Program-made: the position numbers and the translations under genes | Shown: positions 48,774 through 57,208 of the stretch, in pieces | How positions within the stretch are numbered: the first letter of the stretch is position 1 | Layout of the letters: every line of letters starts with the position of its first letter | Notes under the pieces: model-generated | Seen by the model: only the letters and a program-made list of their open reading frames with translations | Databases searched by the model: none | Told to the model about the DNA's origin: nothing | Source: a virus | IMG/VR virus record: IMGVR_UViG_3300029787_004704 | Span: 43,869-107,868 of that record | Length of the DNA stretch: 64,000 nt | Reading direction: 5' to 3' (one strand)

Positions 48774-49495
48774 TGTCTAAATTAAGCATATTACAAAATG
48801 CAGGCCAGATCTTCCACAAGCCATATCCTCATATCATTATTGAAAATGCTTTGCCAGAAAAACTTTTTAATGAATTACACAGTACTCTTCCAGAAACATA
48901 TGTAGCAGGAAAACCCTTGGGTCCTGATCATAGCAGGAGAGTTAAATTTCATGTGCTAGATGAAGACAAATGGCCTATTACTGATGTATGGAGAGATTTT
49001 TTTGAATATCATACATCACGTGAGTTTTTTGACGAAGTGCTAGATTTGTTCGGCGACCATGTGTCACTATTGCCTATTCAGCCATCAAAAATTATCACAG
49101 GCAGAGGTAAAAAATATTCGAACAATATTAATTGCTATCAAGACTGTCAATTTGTTAGACATGATGTGATGCCTGAAGGCGAAACCACACGCACTCCACA
49201 TTTTGATAATTTGTTTGAAATATTTGCTGGACTTTTGTATTTCAAACATGATTCAAGCACCGGTGGTGATTTTCACATACATGAACAAACACAACTGCCA
49301 ACCATGGGCGGAAAAAACAATGCTATTACCAATGCTGGCCCTATTTTTAGGACTGCTCCATATAAAAATAATACAGTTGCATTGTTCCTAAATAGCCGCT
49401 ATGCTATACATTCAGTTGAGCCTAGATCCGGAATACAACTTCCAAGATGGAGCGTCAACATTATAGGTAGGTATACAAATGCAAAAATGGTTTAA
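48773..49495 (+). CDS. 2OG-Fe(II) oxygenase, prolyl-hydroxylase type
   Basis: A 240-residue protein. The metal site is His143-x-Asp145 in TRTPHFDN and His213 in RYAIHSVEPR, with Arg225 as the likely 2-oxoglutarate ligand (IQLPRWSVNI). LLYFKHDSSTGGDFHIHE is the connecting strand pair typical of phage and bacterial prolyl-4-hydroxylase-like proteins. It could hydroxylate a protein or sugar. It is the second such enzyme within 3.2 kb and is tightly coupled to the glycosyltransferase before it and asparagine synthetase 4 bases after. Confidence 0.8.
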   Translation: MSKLSILQNAGQIFHKPYPHIIIENALPEKLFNELHSTLPETYVAGKPLGPDHSRRVKFHVLDEDKWPITDVWRDFFEYHTSREFFDEVLDLFGDHVSLLPIQPSKIITGRGKKYSNNINCYQDCQFVRHDVMPEGETTRTPHFDNLFEIFAGLLYFKHDSSTGGDFHIHEQTQLPTMGGKNNAITNAGPIFRTAPYKNNTVALFLNSRYAIHSVEPRSGIQLPRWSVNIIGRYTNAKMV

Positions 49496-49498
49496 TAA

Positions 49499-51211
49499 AT
49501 GTGTGGCATATACGGAATAACAGAACGTAATCCTGAATTCATAAATTCATACATCAAGCAGTGTTCACACAGAGGACCGGATGGTTACAGTATTTGGTAT
49601 GACGATGATATCAGTCTAGGACATAACTTATTAGCAATTACATCTGATCCTGCACAAGGAAAACAACCTGTGGAAACAAGACATGGAGTATTAACCTACA
49701 ATGGAGAGATATTCAATTATGCAGATCTAATAAAAGAAATAGAATGGAGTCCACAGACAACTTGTGACACAGAATATCTTTCACATGCATTAGGCACAAT
49801 GCCACATGAAGTAGTCAATGACAAAATTGATTCAATGCACGCCTACGCATATTACAATAAAGCAAAGAAGCATTTGATCCTAAGTAGAGATCATGCAGGA
49901 ATAAAACCTTTGTATTATGCTGAGATCCCACAAGGGTTAGTATTCGGTTCAGAGATAAAAGGTATGATTAACAAAGTGCCAAATGGACGATGCATAGACG
50001 ACTTTGCCGCGGCCGCAATGAGTTATTCTGGTATTAATCCAACTAGGAATACATTGTTTAAAAACATTAAAAAAGTTATGCCTGGCGAAACATTAGTGTA
50101 TGATGTTGCTAACAAAAGATTTATTCATTCTTATCAAAAAGTTATTACACCTACTTCCAAGGGCAAATTAGATTTAGAAGAGTTCAGGCATGAAGCACAT
50201 GAAACTGTAAAAATGAGTACATTGGGTCTGAGAAAATTTGGTGTGTTTTTGTCAGGTGGTTTAGATTCTACACTGGTTGCATACGAGTTAAAAAAGATTC
50301 TAGGTGACCTTGATTCGTTTACAAACAAGATGGAACCAAATGTTCGTATAGGAGAGGACTTTAATGATGACGCAAATTGTGCCAAACGTTTTGCTGAAGA
50401 TTACAATCTGAATCATCATAGTATTGTTGTTACACCAGAAACAGTAAAACAAAGTTGGAATGCAAGTATGCACACCATGGAGCAACCTGTGTATAATATT
50501 AGTATTCCTATGTATTATCAAACAAACAAATATCTTAGTGAACGTGGTGTTGTTGTAACAATGGCAGGAGATATGGGCGATGAATTGCTAGGAGGATATG
50601 CCAAGTATTGGAAACTGCGAAATGACCCGCCCAAAGACTTTAAGGATATGATTTGGAAATGGATGCACAGAATCAAACGTCCGGTACAATTAACCAGCAA
50701 GATAAATCCTAGAGACATACACTCAGAACTGTGTAAAGTTATTCCCGAAGATATCTGGAATCCCCAAGATCCAATTAATTCATATATGGCTGTTGATTGT
50801 ATCACGCAAGTGCCTGAAGAATTTTTCTCACGCAATGATAAATTTGGAATGCAGTTTTCTATGGAAGGCAGATTTCCTTTGGCAACAAAAAGATTTATGA
50901 AATACTGTATGAATATGCATTCACAGTACAAAATAGGCAAAAATAAAACAGATACAAAGTTGCCTACCAAACTTGCATACAAAGGTTACATGCCAGATTA
51001 CATCATAGACAAAATGAAAACAGGATGGACGGTGCCATTGATTTATTGGTTGGGAAATATGCCAGAACTAAATGACTGGGCAATGAGTTATATGCTCAAA
51101 GAAGACTGTTTGAAAAAACAAATATCCATGAAAAACTGGGACAACAAAAAGACCAGAGTAGTAAGTTGGATGATGCGTTCATGGGCACAAATTTACGATA
51201 TACAGTCATAA
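49499..51211 (+). CDS. asnB: Asparagine synthetase (glutamine-hydrolysing), AsnB type
   Basis: A 570-residue two-domain enzyme of full length. The N-terminal Ntn glutaminase domain starts MCGIYGI with Cys2 as nucleophile after Met removal, and RGPDG at 25-29. The synthetase domain has the PP-loop SGGLDST (252-258). MAGDMGDELLGGY and GMQFSMEGRFP are further family motifs. It makes Asn from Asp, ATP and Gln, but in clusters of sugar genes such enzymes may amidate a sugar acid or peptide instead. It converges with the 51193 gene with a 19-base overlap. Confidence 0.92.
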   Translation: MCGIYGITERNPEFINSYIKQCSHRGPDGYSIWYDDDISLGHNLLAITSDPAQGKQPVETRHGVLTYNGEIFNYADLIKEIEWSPQTTCDTEYLSHALGTMPHEVVNDKIDSMHAYAYYNKAKKHLILSRDHAGIKPLYYAEIPQGLVFGSEIKGMINKVPNGRCIDDFAAAAMSYSGINPTRNTLFKNIKKVMPGETLVYDVANKRFIHSYQKVITPTSKGKLDLEEFRHEAHETVKMSTLGLRKFGVFLSGGLDSTLVAYELKKILGDLDSFTNKMEPNVRIGEDFNDDANCAKRFAEDYNLNHHSIVVTPETVKQSWNASMHTMEQPVYNISIPMYYQTNKYLSERGVVVTMAGDMGDELLGGYAKYWKLRNDPPKDFKDMIWKWMHRIKRPVQLTSKINPRDIHSELCKVIPEDIWNPQDPINSYMAVDCITQVPEEFFSRNDKFGMQFSMEGRFPLATKRFMKYCMNMHSQYKIGKNKTDTKLPTKLAYKGYMPDYIIDKMKTGWTVPLIYWLGNMPELNDWAMSYMLKEDCLKKQISMKNWDNKKTRVVSWMMRSWAQIYDIQS

Positions 51212-51990
51212 GCAAATCCACTTCTCATTTCTTCTAATGTAAATTGATTATAAGACAGGTGCCATAACCATGGTTCTCTATCGGCATGTTTTGGCGTTTC
51301 TATTTTTGATAGATCTTGTTCAGCGACTTGGTAAGCAGAACACTCTGTTCCACAAAAAACAGGAATGCCTTCACACACTGCATCAATGGCCACAGATGAG
51401 TTGAATGTCACGACAGCCCATGCATCTGCTAGGTCTTCTGTAAGTGGGTTTTGTTGTTTGTTTTTGTTAAAACCACTCAAGGTAGTAATACCATTTTTCT
51501 CTGATACTTGCGGATTCATAGGTTTGTCTCTGACTACTATTTCACGGTCTGTGTGCTGTTGTAAGGTCTTAATTGACGCCTCTAACCAATCTTGACTATC
51601 AAAGTACCATTCGATAGCTCCGGTGGGCGGACACACTATTATTTTACTGCCTGAGGTGCGCCATGGTTTTATAGGTCTAAAAAAATTCTTTTCATAACGA
51701 TGTTTTGGCACACTTTTTAAATCACTGTTAACATGAGCATTTTTGGTAATTCTGTACCAAGCAGGATTTTTATCGTGACCTGCTTTAAAGTATGCGTGGT
51801 CGGCGAAATAATAAGATTTGGCACGTTTCATCATATCGCCGGAACCACGCAATATTCCAAAGAAAAAATAATCCTCTTCAGGCATATCTTTATCGTTGGG
51901 AATAGGATTTATAATTTGGCCTTTCGTACCATCGGCCCAAGCTTGTACTATTTTTTCAGTACGTGATCTCATTGTTCTAACGCATTTCAT
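51193..51990 (-). CDS. Capsule/CDP-glycerol-type glycosyltransferase-like protein, paralogue A
   Basis: A 265-residue protein. The diagnostic C-terminal segment is AWAVVTFNSSVAIDAVCEGI then PVFCGTECSA, as in KpsC/KpsS- and CDP-glycerol-type transferases, followed by W.WHLSYNQFTLEEMRSGF. Two other genes in the window (51977 and 53568) share this order, so three paralogues exist. They probably act in transfer of a polyol or Kdo-like sugar to a surface polymer. It overlaps paralogue B by 14 bases on the same strand, so they are cotranscribed with the 52747 glycosyltransferase. Confidence 0.6.
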   Translation of the reverse strand: MKCVRTMRSRTEKIVQAWADGTKGQIINPIPNDKDMPEEDYFFFGILRGSGDMMKRAKSYYFADHAYFKAGHDKNPAWYRITKNAHVNSDLKSVPKHRYEKNFFRPIKPWRTSGSKIIVCPPTGAIEWYFDSQDWLEASIKTLQQHTDREIVVRDKPMNPQVSEKNGITTLSGFNKNKQQNPLTEDLADAWAVVTFNSSVAIDAVCEGIPVFCGTECSAYQVAEQDLSKIETPKHADREPWLWHLSYNQFTLEEMRSGFAYDCIS

Positions 51991-52765
51991 AAAACTGTGT
52001 AAACATCTCCTCGAATAATCCTGATTTAATTTCTTGTTGAGTGTATTGATGCCAACTCAGTGTGGCCAACCATTCTTCGCGATTATCACTGAACACAGGA
52101 TTGCCAAAATTTTCAATTGATTGTGCCACAGGAAATGCCGCACATCTAGGATGGCAATACACTGGCACTCCTTGAATTATTGCATCAATGGCAACCATAG
52201 AACATGATGTCACAACACACGATGCTTTTTGTAAGTCTTCCTGTAACGGTACGTCAGCATATGCTGGACCACTCTTGCCATTCTTGCGTGGTTTGTGTCT
52301 GACTCTAATAGGCATGTCTGTCTGTGTCTTTATTTTTGCAACAGTATCTTGTTCCCAATTTCTTTGTCCTATGAAAGTATTAATTGTAACAGATGAAGGA
52401 GCCACTAATATGTACTCACCATTATCACTCCAATCTTTTAGTTGTATATGTTTTATTCTGTCTGTAGGTAGATTTGGAATAATATGTGTAACATGTATAT
52501 CACTGTATATGATTCTCCATGAATAATCGTTGTGAGGATTAAATGGATCCCAACGATTCCAGTAAGGCATATCGCAGAACAACCATTTCTTCTTTGTATT
52601 TTTCAATTCAAGGCATCTAGCATAGTTTCCTACTGCTAGTCCCCACATGGTAGGTATTCCATCGGTATCCATGTATTTCTGTAATGGTCTAAGACTGTAC
52701 CATGCCTTTGAATCATATCCATGACGATTGTTTATTACATTAAGTTTCACTTTGCAAATTTCCAA
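51977..52765 (-). CDS. Capsule/CDP-glycerol-type glycosyltransferase-like protein, paralogue B
   Basis: A 262-residue protein with the same ending as paralogue A: ASCVVTSCSMVAIDAIIQGV then PVYCHPRCAA, and WLATLSWHQYTQQEIKSGLF. The N-terminal half (ARCLELKNTKKKWLFCDMPY, DMPIRVRHKPRKNGKSG) resembles the donor/acceptor domain of the family. It is 23-25% positive by eye with A only in motifs. The start overlaps the end of the 52747 gene by 19 bases. Confidence 0.6.
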   Translation of the reverse strand: MEICKVKLNVINNRHGYDSKAWYSLRPLQKYMDTDGIPTMWGLAVGNYARCLELKNTKKKWLFCDMPYWNRWDPFNPHNDYSWRIIYSDIHVTHIIPNLPTDRIKHIQLKDWSDNGEYILVAPSSVTINTFIGQRNWEQDTVAKIKTQTDMPIRVRHKPRKNGKSGPAYADVPLQEDLQKASCVVTSCSMVAIDAIIQGVPVYCHPRCAAFPVAQSIENFGNPVFSDNREEWLATLSWHQYTQQEIKSGLFEEMFTQFYEMR

Positions 52766-53541
52766 TATTCTGCAGAACGTTTGTTGTAAATGTCAGTAGG
52801 TTTGCTTCTTCCATCTTTTTTGCGTTTGCCTTTCAAATGATCCATGTATTCACCGAGCGGTGAATTGATGAATACATGCACGCCTGGTCTGTGTGGGTGT
52901 CCTTTTGACAAATTTGTTGTGTGCATTCCGTTAGCTGAATGTTTTTTCACAAGTTGCCAAAACAGATAAGAATCGTGATATTCTATCTCTTCAAACAGAC
53001 TGTCAGTGTTGTAAAGTGCTTGCCAGTCCTGCATGAAAATTTTGTTGTATTCTGATCTTGTATCATACACTACAAACCCACATTCCGGATAAATTTTTTC
53101 TCTACCTAAATATGCACAGTAATGATTTTGGGGTAACAGGCTCTCAATAAATTCAAATGGTACAGTTGAGTGGGTAACAACGTCTGCATCCAACCAGATA
53201 ATTAAATCTGTTGTGCTATTGAGAGCCTCATGTGATACACAATATGATTTATGTGCGAACTTGACAGCGTCCCACAAATATGATTTCTTTTTACCATCTG
53301 GACGTAATCCATGTGCATTTTCATTGTGTTTATGTCTGTCTTTGAATGCAACCAAATTAGGACATGCTTCATTCAATTTGATCCATTCAACATCGGGATA
53401 TCCTGGTTGTATGGTATCACAATAGATTTTAAGTTTGATATTTTTTGGCCAATGCTGTACAAATGTCTCAACAAATCGTTTGCCGTACTGTTCCCAGCCT
53501 GCATCAGAAAATGTTGTGATTACCGCGATTGAACGTGCCAT
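52747..53541 (-). CDS. Glycosyltransferase, DxD-type
   Basis: A 264-residue protein. ARSIAVITTFSDAGWEQYG is the N-terminal strand-helix, and LIIWLDADVVTHSTVP holds the DxD (118-120) of GT-A enzymes. CGFVVYDTRSEYNKIFMQDW and FINSPLGEYMDHLKGKRKK follow. It is first in a minus-strand operon with paralogues B and A. A palindromic GTATTTAAATAC in the divergent region drives it and the 53568 gene in opposite directions. Confidence 0.75.
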   Translation of the reverse strand: MARSIAVITTFSDAGWEQYGKRFVETFVQHWPKNIKLKIYCDTIQPGYPDVEWIKLNEACPNLVAFKDRHKHNENAHGLRPDGKKKSYLWDAVKFAHKSYCVSHEALNSTTDLIIWLDADVVTHSTVPFEFIESLLPQNHYCAYLGREKIYPECGFVVYDTRSEYNKIFMQDWQALYNTDSLFEEIEYHDSYLFWQLVKKHSANGMHTTNLSKGHPHRPGVHVFINSPLGEYMDHLKGKRKKDGRSKPTDIYNKRSAEYWKFAK

Positions 53542-53549
53542 ATGTAGGA

Positions 53550-53561
53550 GTATTTAAATAC
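53550..53561. promoter_or_regulatory. Palindromic late element GTATTTAAATAC between divergent genes
   Basis: A perfect 12-base palindrome containing TTTAAATA on both strands. The plus-strand ATG (53568) begins 7 bases after its TTTAAATA and the minus-strand ATG (53541) 9 bases after its copy. One element could serve both directions. Confidence 0.6.
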
Positions 53562-53567
53562 CCATAT

Positions 53568-54542
53568 ATGAAAGTTGAAATTTTTCGAAACACAGTAAAA
53601 CGCAGAGGTAAAGGTGCTTCTTTTGAGATGATGAAAGCATGGCGTGAAGGCATTGCCGCTGTGGGAGATGAAGCAATTTGGATAGAGGGATCACCAGACA
53701 AAGAAAAATGGATGGGTCCACCTAAAGAAAAAGTGTGTGTGCATTTTGGATATGGACCAGACAATGCAGGAGATTTTCTTAAAGGCAACAGACGCAAAAT
53801 AAGACAACACATGGAACAGCATGGTGGTGTGCCTATTGTGTTTGATGGCGGACTTTGGACATCATTTGGTAACCGTGCTAGTGTGCCTGAACAACATTAT
53901 TTTAGATGTGGATTATGGTCACCAATGCGTAATGGTAATTTTTTAAACAAAAATTCCCCAGGTGATAGATGGCAAAAAATAAAATCAACTTTTAACATAG
54001 ATGAAAGACCTTGGCGTAAAGAAGGCAAATATATTTTGCTATGTACACAACCTAAAGACAATTGGTCAATGGCACAAAAAGATCCTTATGTGTGGGTGGA
54101 CGAAGTGGTTGAACAACTAAGAGGAGTCACAGATAGACCTTTAATGTTGCGTCCACATCCGAATCATGCTGACAAGTGTGCAGAAGATATTCGTAAGAGA
54201 CATCCACAAATTAAAATAGCAGACATGACAAGAGGCGGTGGAATGTTTGAAGGATACAGATGGACATTCTTGGAAGAATTAAACAATATACATTGTGTTG
54301 TAACACACAACTCAACTGCCGCAGTCGATGCCGCAACGTATGGAGTACCTGTGTTTTTGACTTCAGATCTGTGTCTTGCATGGGATATTGGGTCACACGA
54401 TTTAAAACAGATAGAAAATCCTGTCATGCCAGATCGTACACAATGGTTACACGATCTTGCTTATGCCAATTGGACTCTGCAAGAAGTAAGAGATGGCACA
54501 GTATGGCAATTCATGAAACCACAAGTTGAAAAGTTAATATGA
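53568..54542 (+). CDS. Capsule/CDP-glycerol-type glycosyltransferase-like protein, paralogue C
   Basis: A 324-residue protein, from the ATG at 53568 (MKVEIFRNTVKRRGKG). The frame is open to 53529, but that part spans the divergent promoter. It has the shared ending IHCVVTHNSTAAVDAATYGV then PVFLTSDLCLA, and WLHDLAYANWTLQEVRDGTVW. RPLMLRPHPNHADKC is the typical RPHP loop of KpsC/CDP-glycerol transferases, better kept than in A and B, so this may be the active ancestor. It starts a plus-strand operon with the nucleotidyltransferase, HAD, nucleoside phosphorylase and GT2 genes (all overlapping). Confidence 0.65.
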   Translation: MKVEIFRNTVKRRGKGASFEMMKAWREGIAAVGDEAIWIEGSPDKEKWMGPPKEKVCVHFGYGPDNAGDFLKGNRRKIRQHMEQHGGVPIVFDGGLWTSFGNRASVPEQHYFRCGLWSPMRNGNFLNKNSPGDRWQKIKSTFNIDERPWRKEGKYILLCTQPKDNWSMAQKDPYVWVDEVVEQLRGVTDRPLMLRPHPNHADKCAEDIRKRHPQIKIADMTRGGGMFEGYRWTFLEELNNIHCVVTHNSTAAVDAATYGVPVFLTSDLCLAWDIGSHDLKQIENPVMPDRTQWLHDLAYANWTLQEVRDGTVWQFMKPQVEKLI

Positions 54543-55276
54543 GTGCTTTAACAGTAATTTTACCAGCGGCAGGAAATGGTACAAGATTAAACTTGCCCTA
54601 TCCTAAAGAAATATTGAGACTTAATGATCATGAAGCACTTATAGATAGTTCATTTAATTTTTTTAGAGATTATGGTCGCAAAGACGTAGAATTTGTTGTT
54701 GTTATAAATGAAAATAAAACAGAAATTATTTCTTATCTAGCCAAATACAAAGACAGATACAATATTTCTTTTGTGTATCAAAACCCAAATGAGTATGAAT
54801 ACACTGGAGCAATTAAAAGTGCAAAGCACCTTTTTGGCGAGCATAATATTGTTTTATTGCCTGATACCATTATGACACTATCACCTAACACTGATTTGTT
54901 TGAAACTGTAAAACATTCTTTAACTGAAACAGGATTTACTTTCTTATACAAAAAAGAAAGCAATGAAGGTGTTTTAAAAACAAAAGGAGCCTTGTTTGTA
55001 AACAATGAAAATATTGTTGAACAATACGAGGACAAACCAGAAACAGGATATGAAAACTTTAATGCGTATTGGTGTGCTTTTGCTTTTAGAAAAAGAACTT
55101 TTGACTCTTGCATGACTTTTATGGAAAAGTCGACGTTGAAACAACGCATTGACAATGAAGAAATAAAACAAACTCCTATATACAAATCCAAAGCAATCAA
55201 AGTAGAAGATTACATTGACCTTGGTACATGGGAAGAAATAAGAAGAGTGTTACTTAATGAAGAAAATAATAAGTGA
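54539..55276 (+). CDS. Sugar-phosphate nucleotidyltransferase
   Basis: A 245-residue protein with the nucleotidyltransferase N-terminus VILPAAGNGTRLNLPYPKE (residues 6-24), in which G-x-G-x-R and PKE bind the NTP. NIVLLPDTIMTL and an AYWCAFAFRK strand continue the GT-A-like fold. The C-terminus holds VEDYIDLGTWEEIRR, typical of glucose-1-phosphate thymidylyl/uridylyl-type enzymes. It activates a sugar phosphate to a nucleotide sugar. Overlaps the paralogue C stop by 4 bases (ATGA) and the HAD gene by 20. Confidence 0.85.
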   Translation: MSALTVILPAAGNGTRLNLPYPKEILRLNDHEALIDSSFNFFRDYGRKDVEFVVVINENKTEIISYLAKYKDRYNISFVYQNPNEYEYTGAIKSAKHLFGEHNIVLLPDTIMTLSPNTDLFETVKHSLTETGFTFLYKKESNEGVLKTKGALFVNNENIVEQYEDKPETGYENFNAYWCAFAFRKRTFDSCMTFMEKSTLKQRIDNEEIKQTPIYKSKAIKVEDYIDLGTWEEIRRVLLNEENNK

Positions 55277-55823
55277 TTGTGACGGCGTATTATTGGATTG
55301 GGCATTCGCATTTGATGTATGGATGGCTGAACAAGGATATCAAAAACTACCAGAAGCAGATCAGCACTTCAGTCAAACATTAAGATATGCGATCGATGAA
55401 ACAGAAGCACAGAACCAAGTTTCAAGATTTAATGAATCAGGATCTGTAGGATACTTGCCTGCGTATAAAGACAGTGTTGAGTACGTGACAAAATTTGCTA
55501 GTGATGGTTACAGATTCGAAGTGATAAGCAGTTTACACATGGACAAGTACGCACAAAAATTAAGAACGGAAAATTTAAAACATATTTTTGGCGATGTGTT
55601 TGATTACATAGATTGTAGTTTAGATTTTCGCAAAGGCAAAAAATCGGTGTTAGAGCAAAGATACAAAGGTACTGGATATGTTTGGTTGGAAGATAATGTG
55701 TCTCATGCAGAAGCTGGTGATGCAATAGGCATGAACACATACATATTTGACCATCCATACAATAGATCATATAATGGAAGAAGAGTAAAGAATTGGAAAG
55801 AGTTGTATGACGCCACACATTGA
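55257..55823 (+). CDS. HAD-superfamily phosphatase
   Basis: A 188-residue HAD protein. DCDGVLLDW (7-15) holds the nucleophile Asp7 and acid/base Asp9, FEVISSLHMDKYAQKL is motif II (Ser), and WLEDNVSHAEAGDAIGM is motif IV. It probably dephosphorylates a sugar phosphate or nucleotide; phages also use small HADs for nucleotide turnover. It overlaps the nucleotidyltransferase and the phosphorylase (17 bases), so it is translated with them. Confidence 0.8.
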   Translation: MKKIISDCDGVLLDWAFAFDVWMAEQGYQKLPEADQHFSQTLRYAIDETEAQNQVSRFNESGSVGYLPAYKDSVEYVTKFASDGYRFEVISSLHMDKYAQKLRTENLKHIFGDVFDYIDCSLDFRKGKKSVLEQRYKGTGYVWLEDNVSHAEAGDAIGMNTYIFDHPYNRSYNGRRVKNWKELYDATH

Positions 55824-56502
55824 AGCACAAAAAGGTGATTATGCGGAAACAGTATTAATGCCAGGTGACCCTTTAAGGGCCAAATGGATTGCACAAACTT
55901 TTTTAACGGATGTAAGGCAAGTTAACAGTGTAAGAAATTGTTTAGGTTACACAGGAGTCTATAAAGGAAGGAACATATCAGTTCAAGGTGGTGGAATGGG
56001 CATGCCTAGCAATGCAATTTACATTACTGAATTGTTTAAATTTTACGATGTGCAAACAATCATAAGAGTAGGCAGTTGTGGAGCCATACAAAAGAATATC
56101 AAAATAGGTGACATAGTTGCGGCCACTACTGCTTCTACTGACAGTGCAATGGGTAAAGAACTTATTCCTGGATTTACATATGCACCCAGTTGTAACTTTG
56201 ATCTACTTAAAAATTTTGTTGATAAGTGTCCAGATGCTCACGTTGGTGGCATTACTTCGAACGATTATTTTTATCAACCTGACAAGAAATGGTGGAAACA
56301 GTGTCAAAAATATAATGTGTTAGCAGTAGAAATGGAAACTTATATCTTGTATGCCTTAGCCGCAGAATACAACAGAAAAGCTCTCAGTGTGAATACAGTG
56401 TCAGATCATTTAGATCCTAACTGGTTAGATATAAAAAACTTATCACCTAAACAAAGAGAGACAGGGTTTGACCGTATGATTAAGTGTGTTCTAGAATTAT
56501 GA
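55807..56502 (+). CDS. deoD: Purine nucleoside phosphorylase, DeoD type
   Basis: A 231-residue protein of the hexameric PNP family (E. coli DeoD: 239). MPGDPLRAKWIAQTFL holds the phosphate-binding Arg24, IIRVGSCGAIQ the central Gly-rich strand, VLAVEMETYILYALA the substrate Met-Glu, and VNTVSDHLDPN the catalytic Asp. It splits purine (deoxy)nucleosides with phosphate into base and ribose-1-phosphate, so it could feed host nucleosides into phage DNA or sugar phosphates into this cluster. The active-site residues are intact. Overlaps the next gene by 4 bases. Confidence 0.92.
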   Translation: MTPHIEAQKGDYAETVLMPGDPLRAKWIAQTFLTDVRQVNSVRNCLGYTGVYKGRNISVQGGGMGMPSNAIYITELFKFYDVQTIIRVGSCGAIQKNIKIGDIVAATTASTDSAMGKELIPGFTYAPSCNFDLLKNFVDKCPDAHVGGITSNDYFYQPDKKWWKQCQKYNVLAVEMETYILYALAAEYNRKALSVNTVSDHLDPNWLDIKNLSPKQRETGFDRMIKCVLEL

Positions 56503-57194
56503 TATGTGTTGCTATTCCATCACGTGGCAGGCCGGCCTTTCTTAAAAGAGTAATAGATACAGCATCACAAACGGCAGATAATTGGGAAGAAGTAATTGTA
56601 AAATATTATCTCAATGATGATGATCCTGATCTTAAAAAATACAAAAAAATTTTACAAGGCCTACAAACAACACACGGTCCGTCGGTGCAGTGGGAAATAG
56701 GACCTGATCAAAACACGGTACAAAGTTGGAATATGTTGTGTGAAAATACAGAAGCAGATTATTACATGTTGGCTGGAGATGAAATACAGTTTGTTACAGA
56801 AGGGTGGGATACAAAAGTTAAACAAACCAAACAAGATTATCCTGACGGAATATTTTGTATGGCAGTGTATGACGGAAGACCAAACAGGGCAGAACTGCTC
56901 AGGTGCACACAACCGATTGTGACCAAAGAATGGCGTGAAGCACTTGGTTATTTTTGGGCGCCTTTCCTATGGCATTGGCACGTGGATCAATACACTGGAG
57001 ACCTTGCAAAAGCAGTGGATCGTTTTGTGTTTCGTGAAGATATCTTTATCAAGATAAGAAAAATGAAAGACAGGACTGCCAAACGCAATCGTGGCAGAGG
57101 TGTGTTCGATAGAGACGAGTGGGTGTATGAAAAACATAAGGAACTATACTTTGACATCGACACCAAAAAGTTGTTGGACAAAATGTCAAAATAG
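56499..57194 (+). CDS. Glycosyltransferase, GT2-like
   Basis: A 231-residue protein starting MICVAIPSRGRPAFLKRVID at the ATG in the ATGA overlap with the phosphorylase gene; an upstream GTG-type start at 56484 is less likely. YYLNDDDPDLKKYKK and ADYYMLAGDEIQFV give a GT-A layout, with an acidic D-E pair where the DxD would be. The C-terminus is basic (KIRKMKDRTAKRNRGRG). It is the last gene of the plus-strand glycan operon; the promoter of the symporter gene overlaps its last codons. Confidence 0.7.
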   Translation: MICVAIPSRGRPAFLKRVIDTASQTADNWEEVIVKYYLNDDDPDLKKYKKILQGLQTTHGPSVQWEIGPDQNTVQSWNMLCENTEADYYMLAGDEIQFVTEGWDTKVKQTKQDYPDGIFCMAVYDGRPNRAELLRCTQPIVTKEWREALGYFWAPFLWHWHVDQYTGDLAKAVDRFVFREDIFIKIRKMKDRTAKRNRGRGVFDRDEWVYEKHKELYFDIDTKKLLDKMSK

Positions 57195-57202
57195 TATATA
57201 AT
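57174..57202 (+). promoter_or_regulatory. Sigma-70-type promoter for the symporter, leaderless
   Basis: TTGGAC (57174-57179, or TGGACA with a 16-base spacer) and TATAAT (57197-57202). The ATG at 57209 follows 6 bases after the -10 box (TTGCAT). Confidence 0.65.
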
Positions 57203-57208
57203 TTGCAT

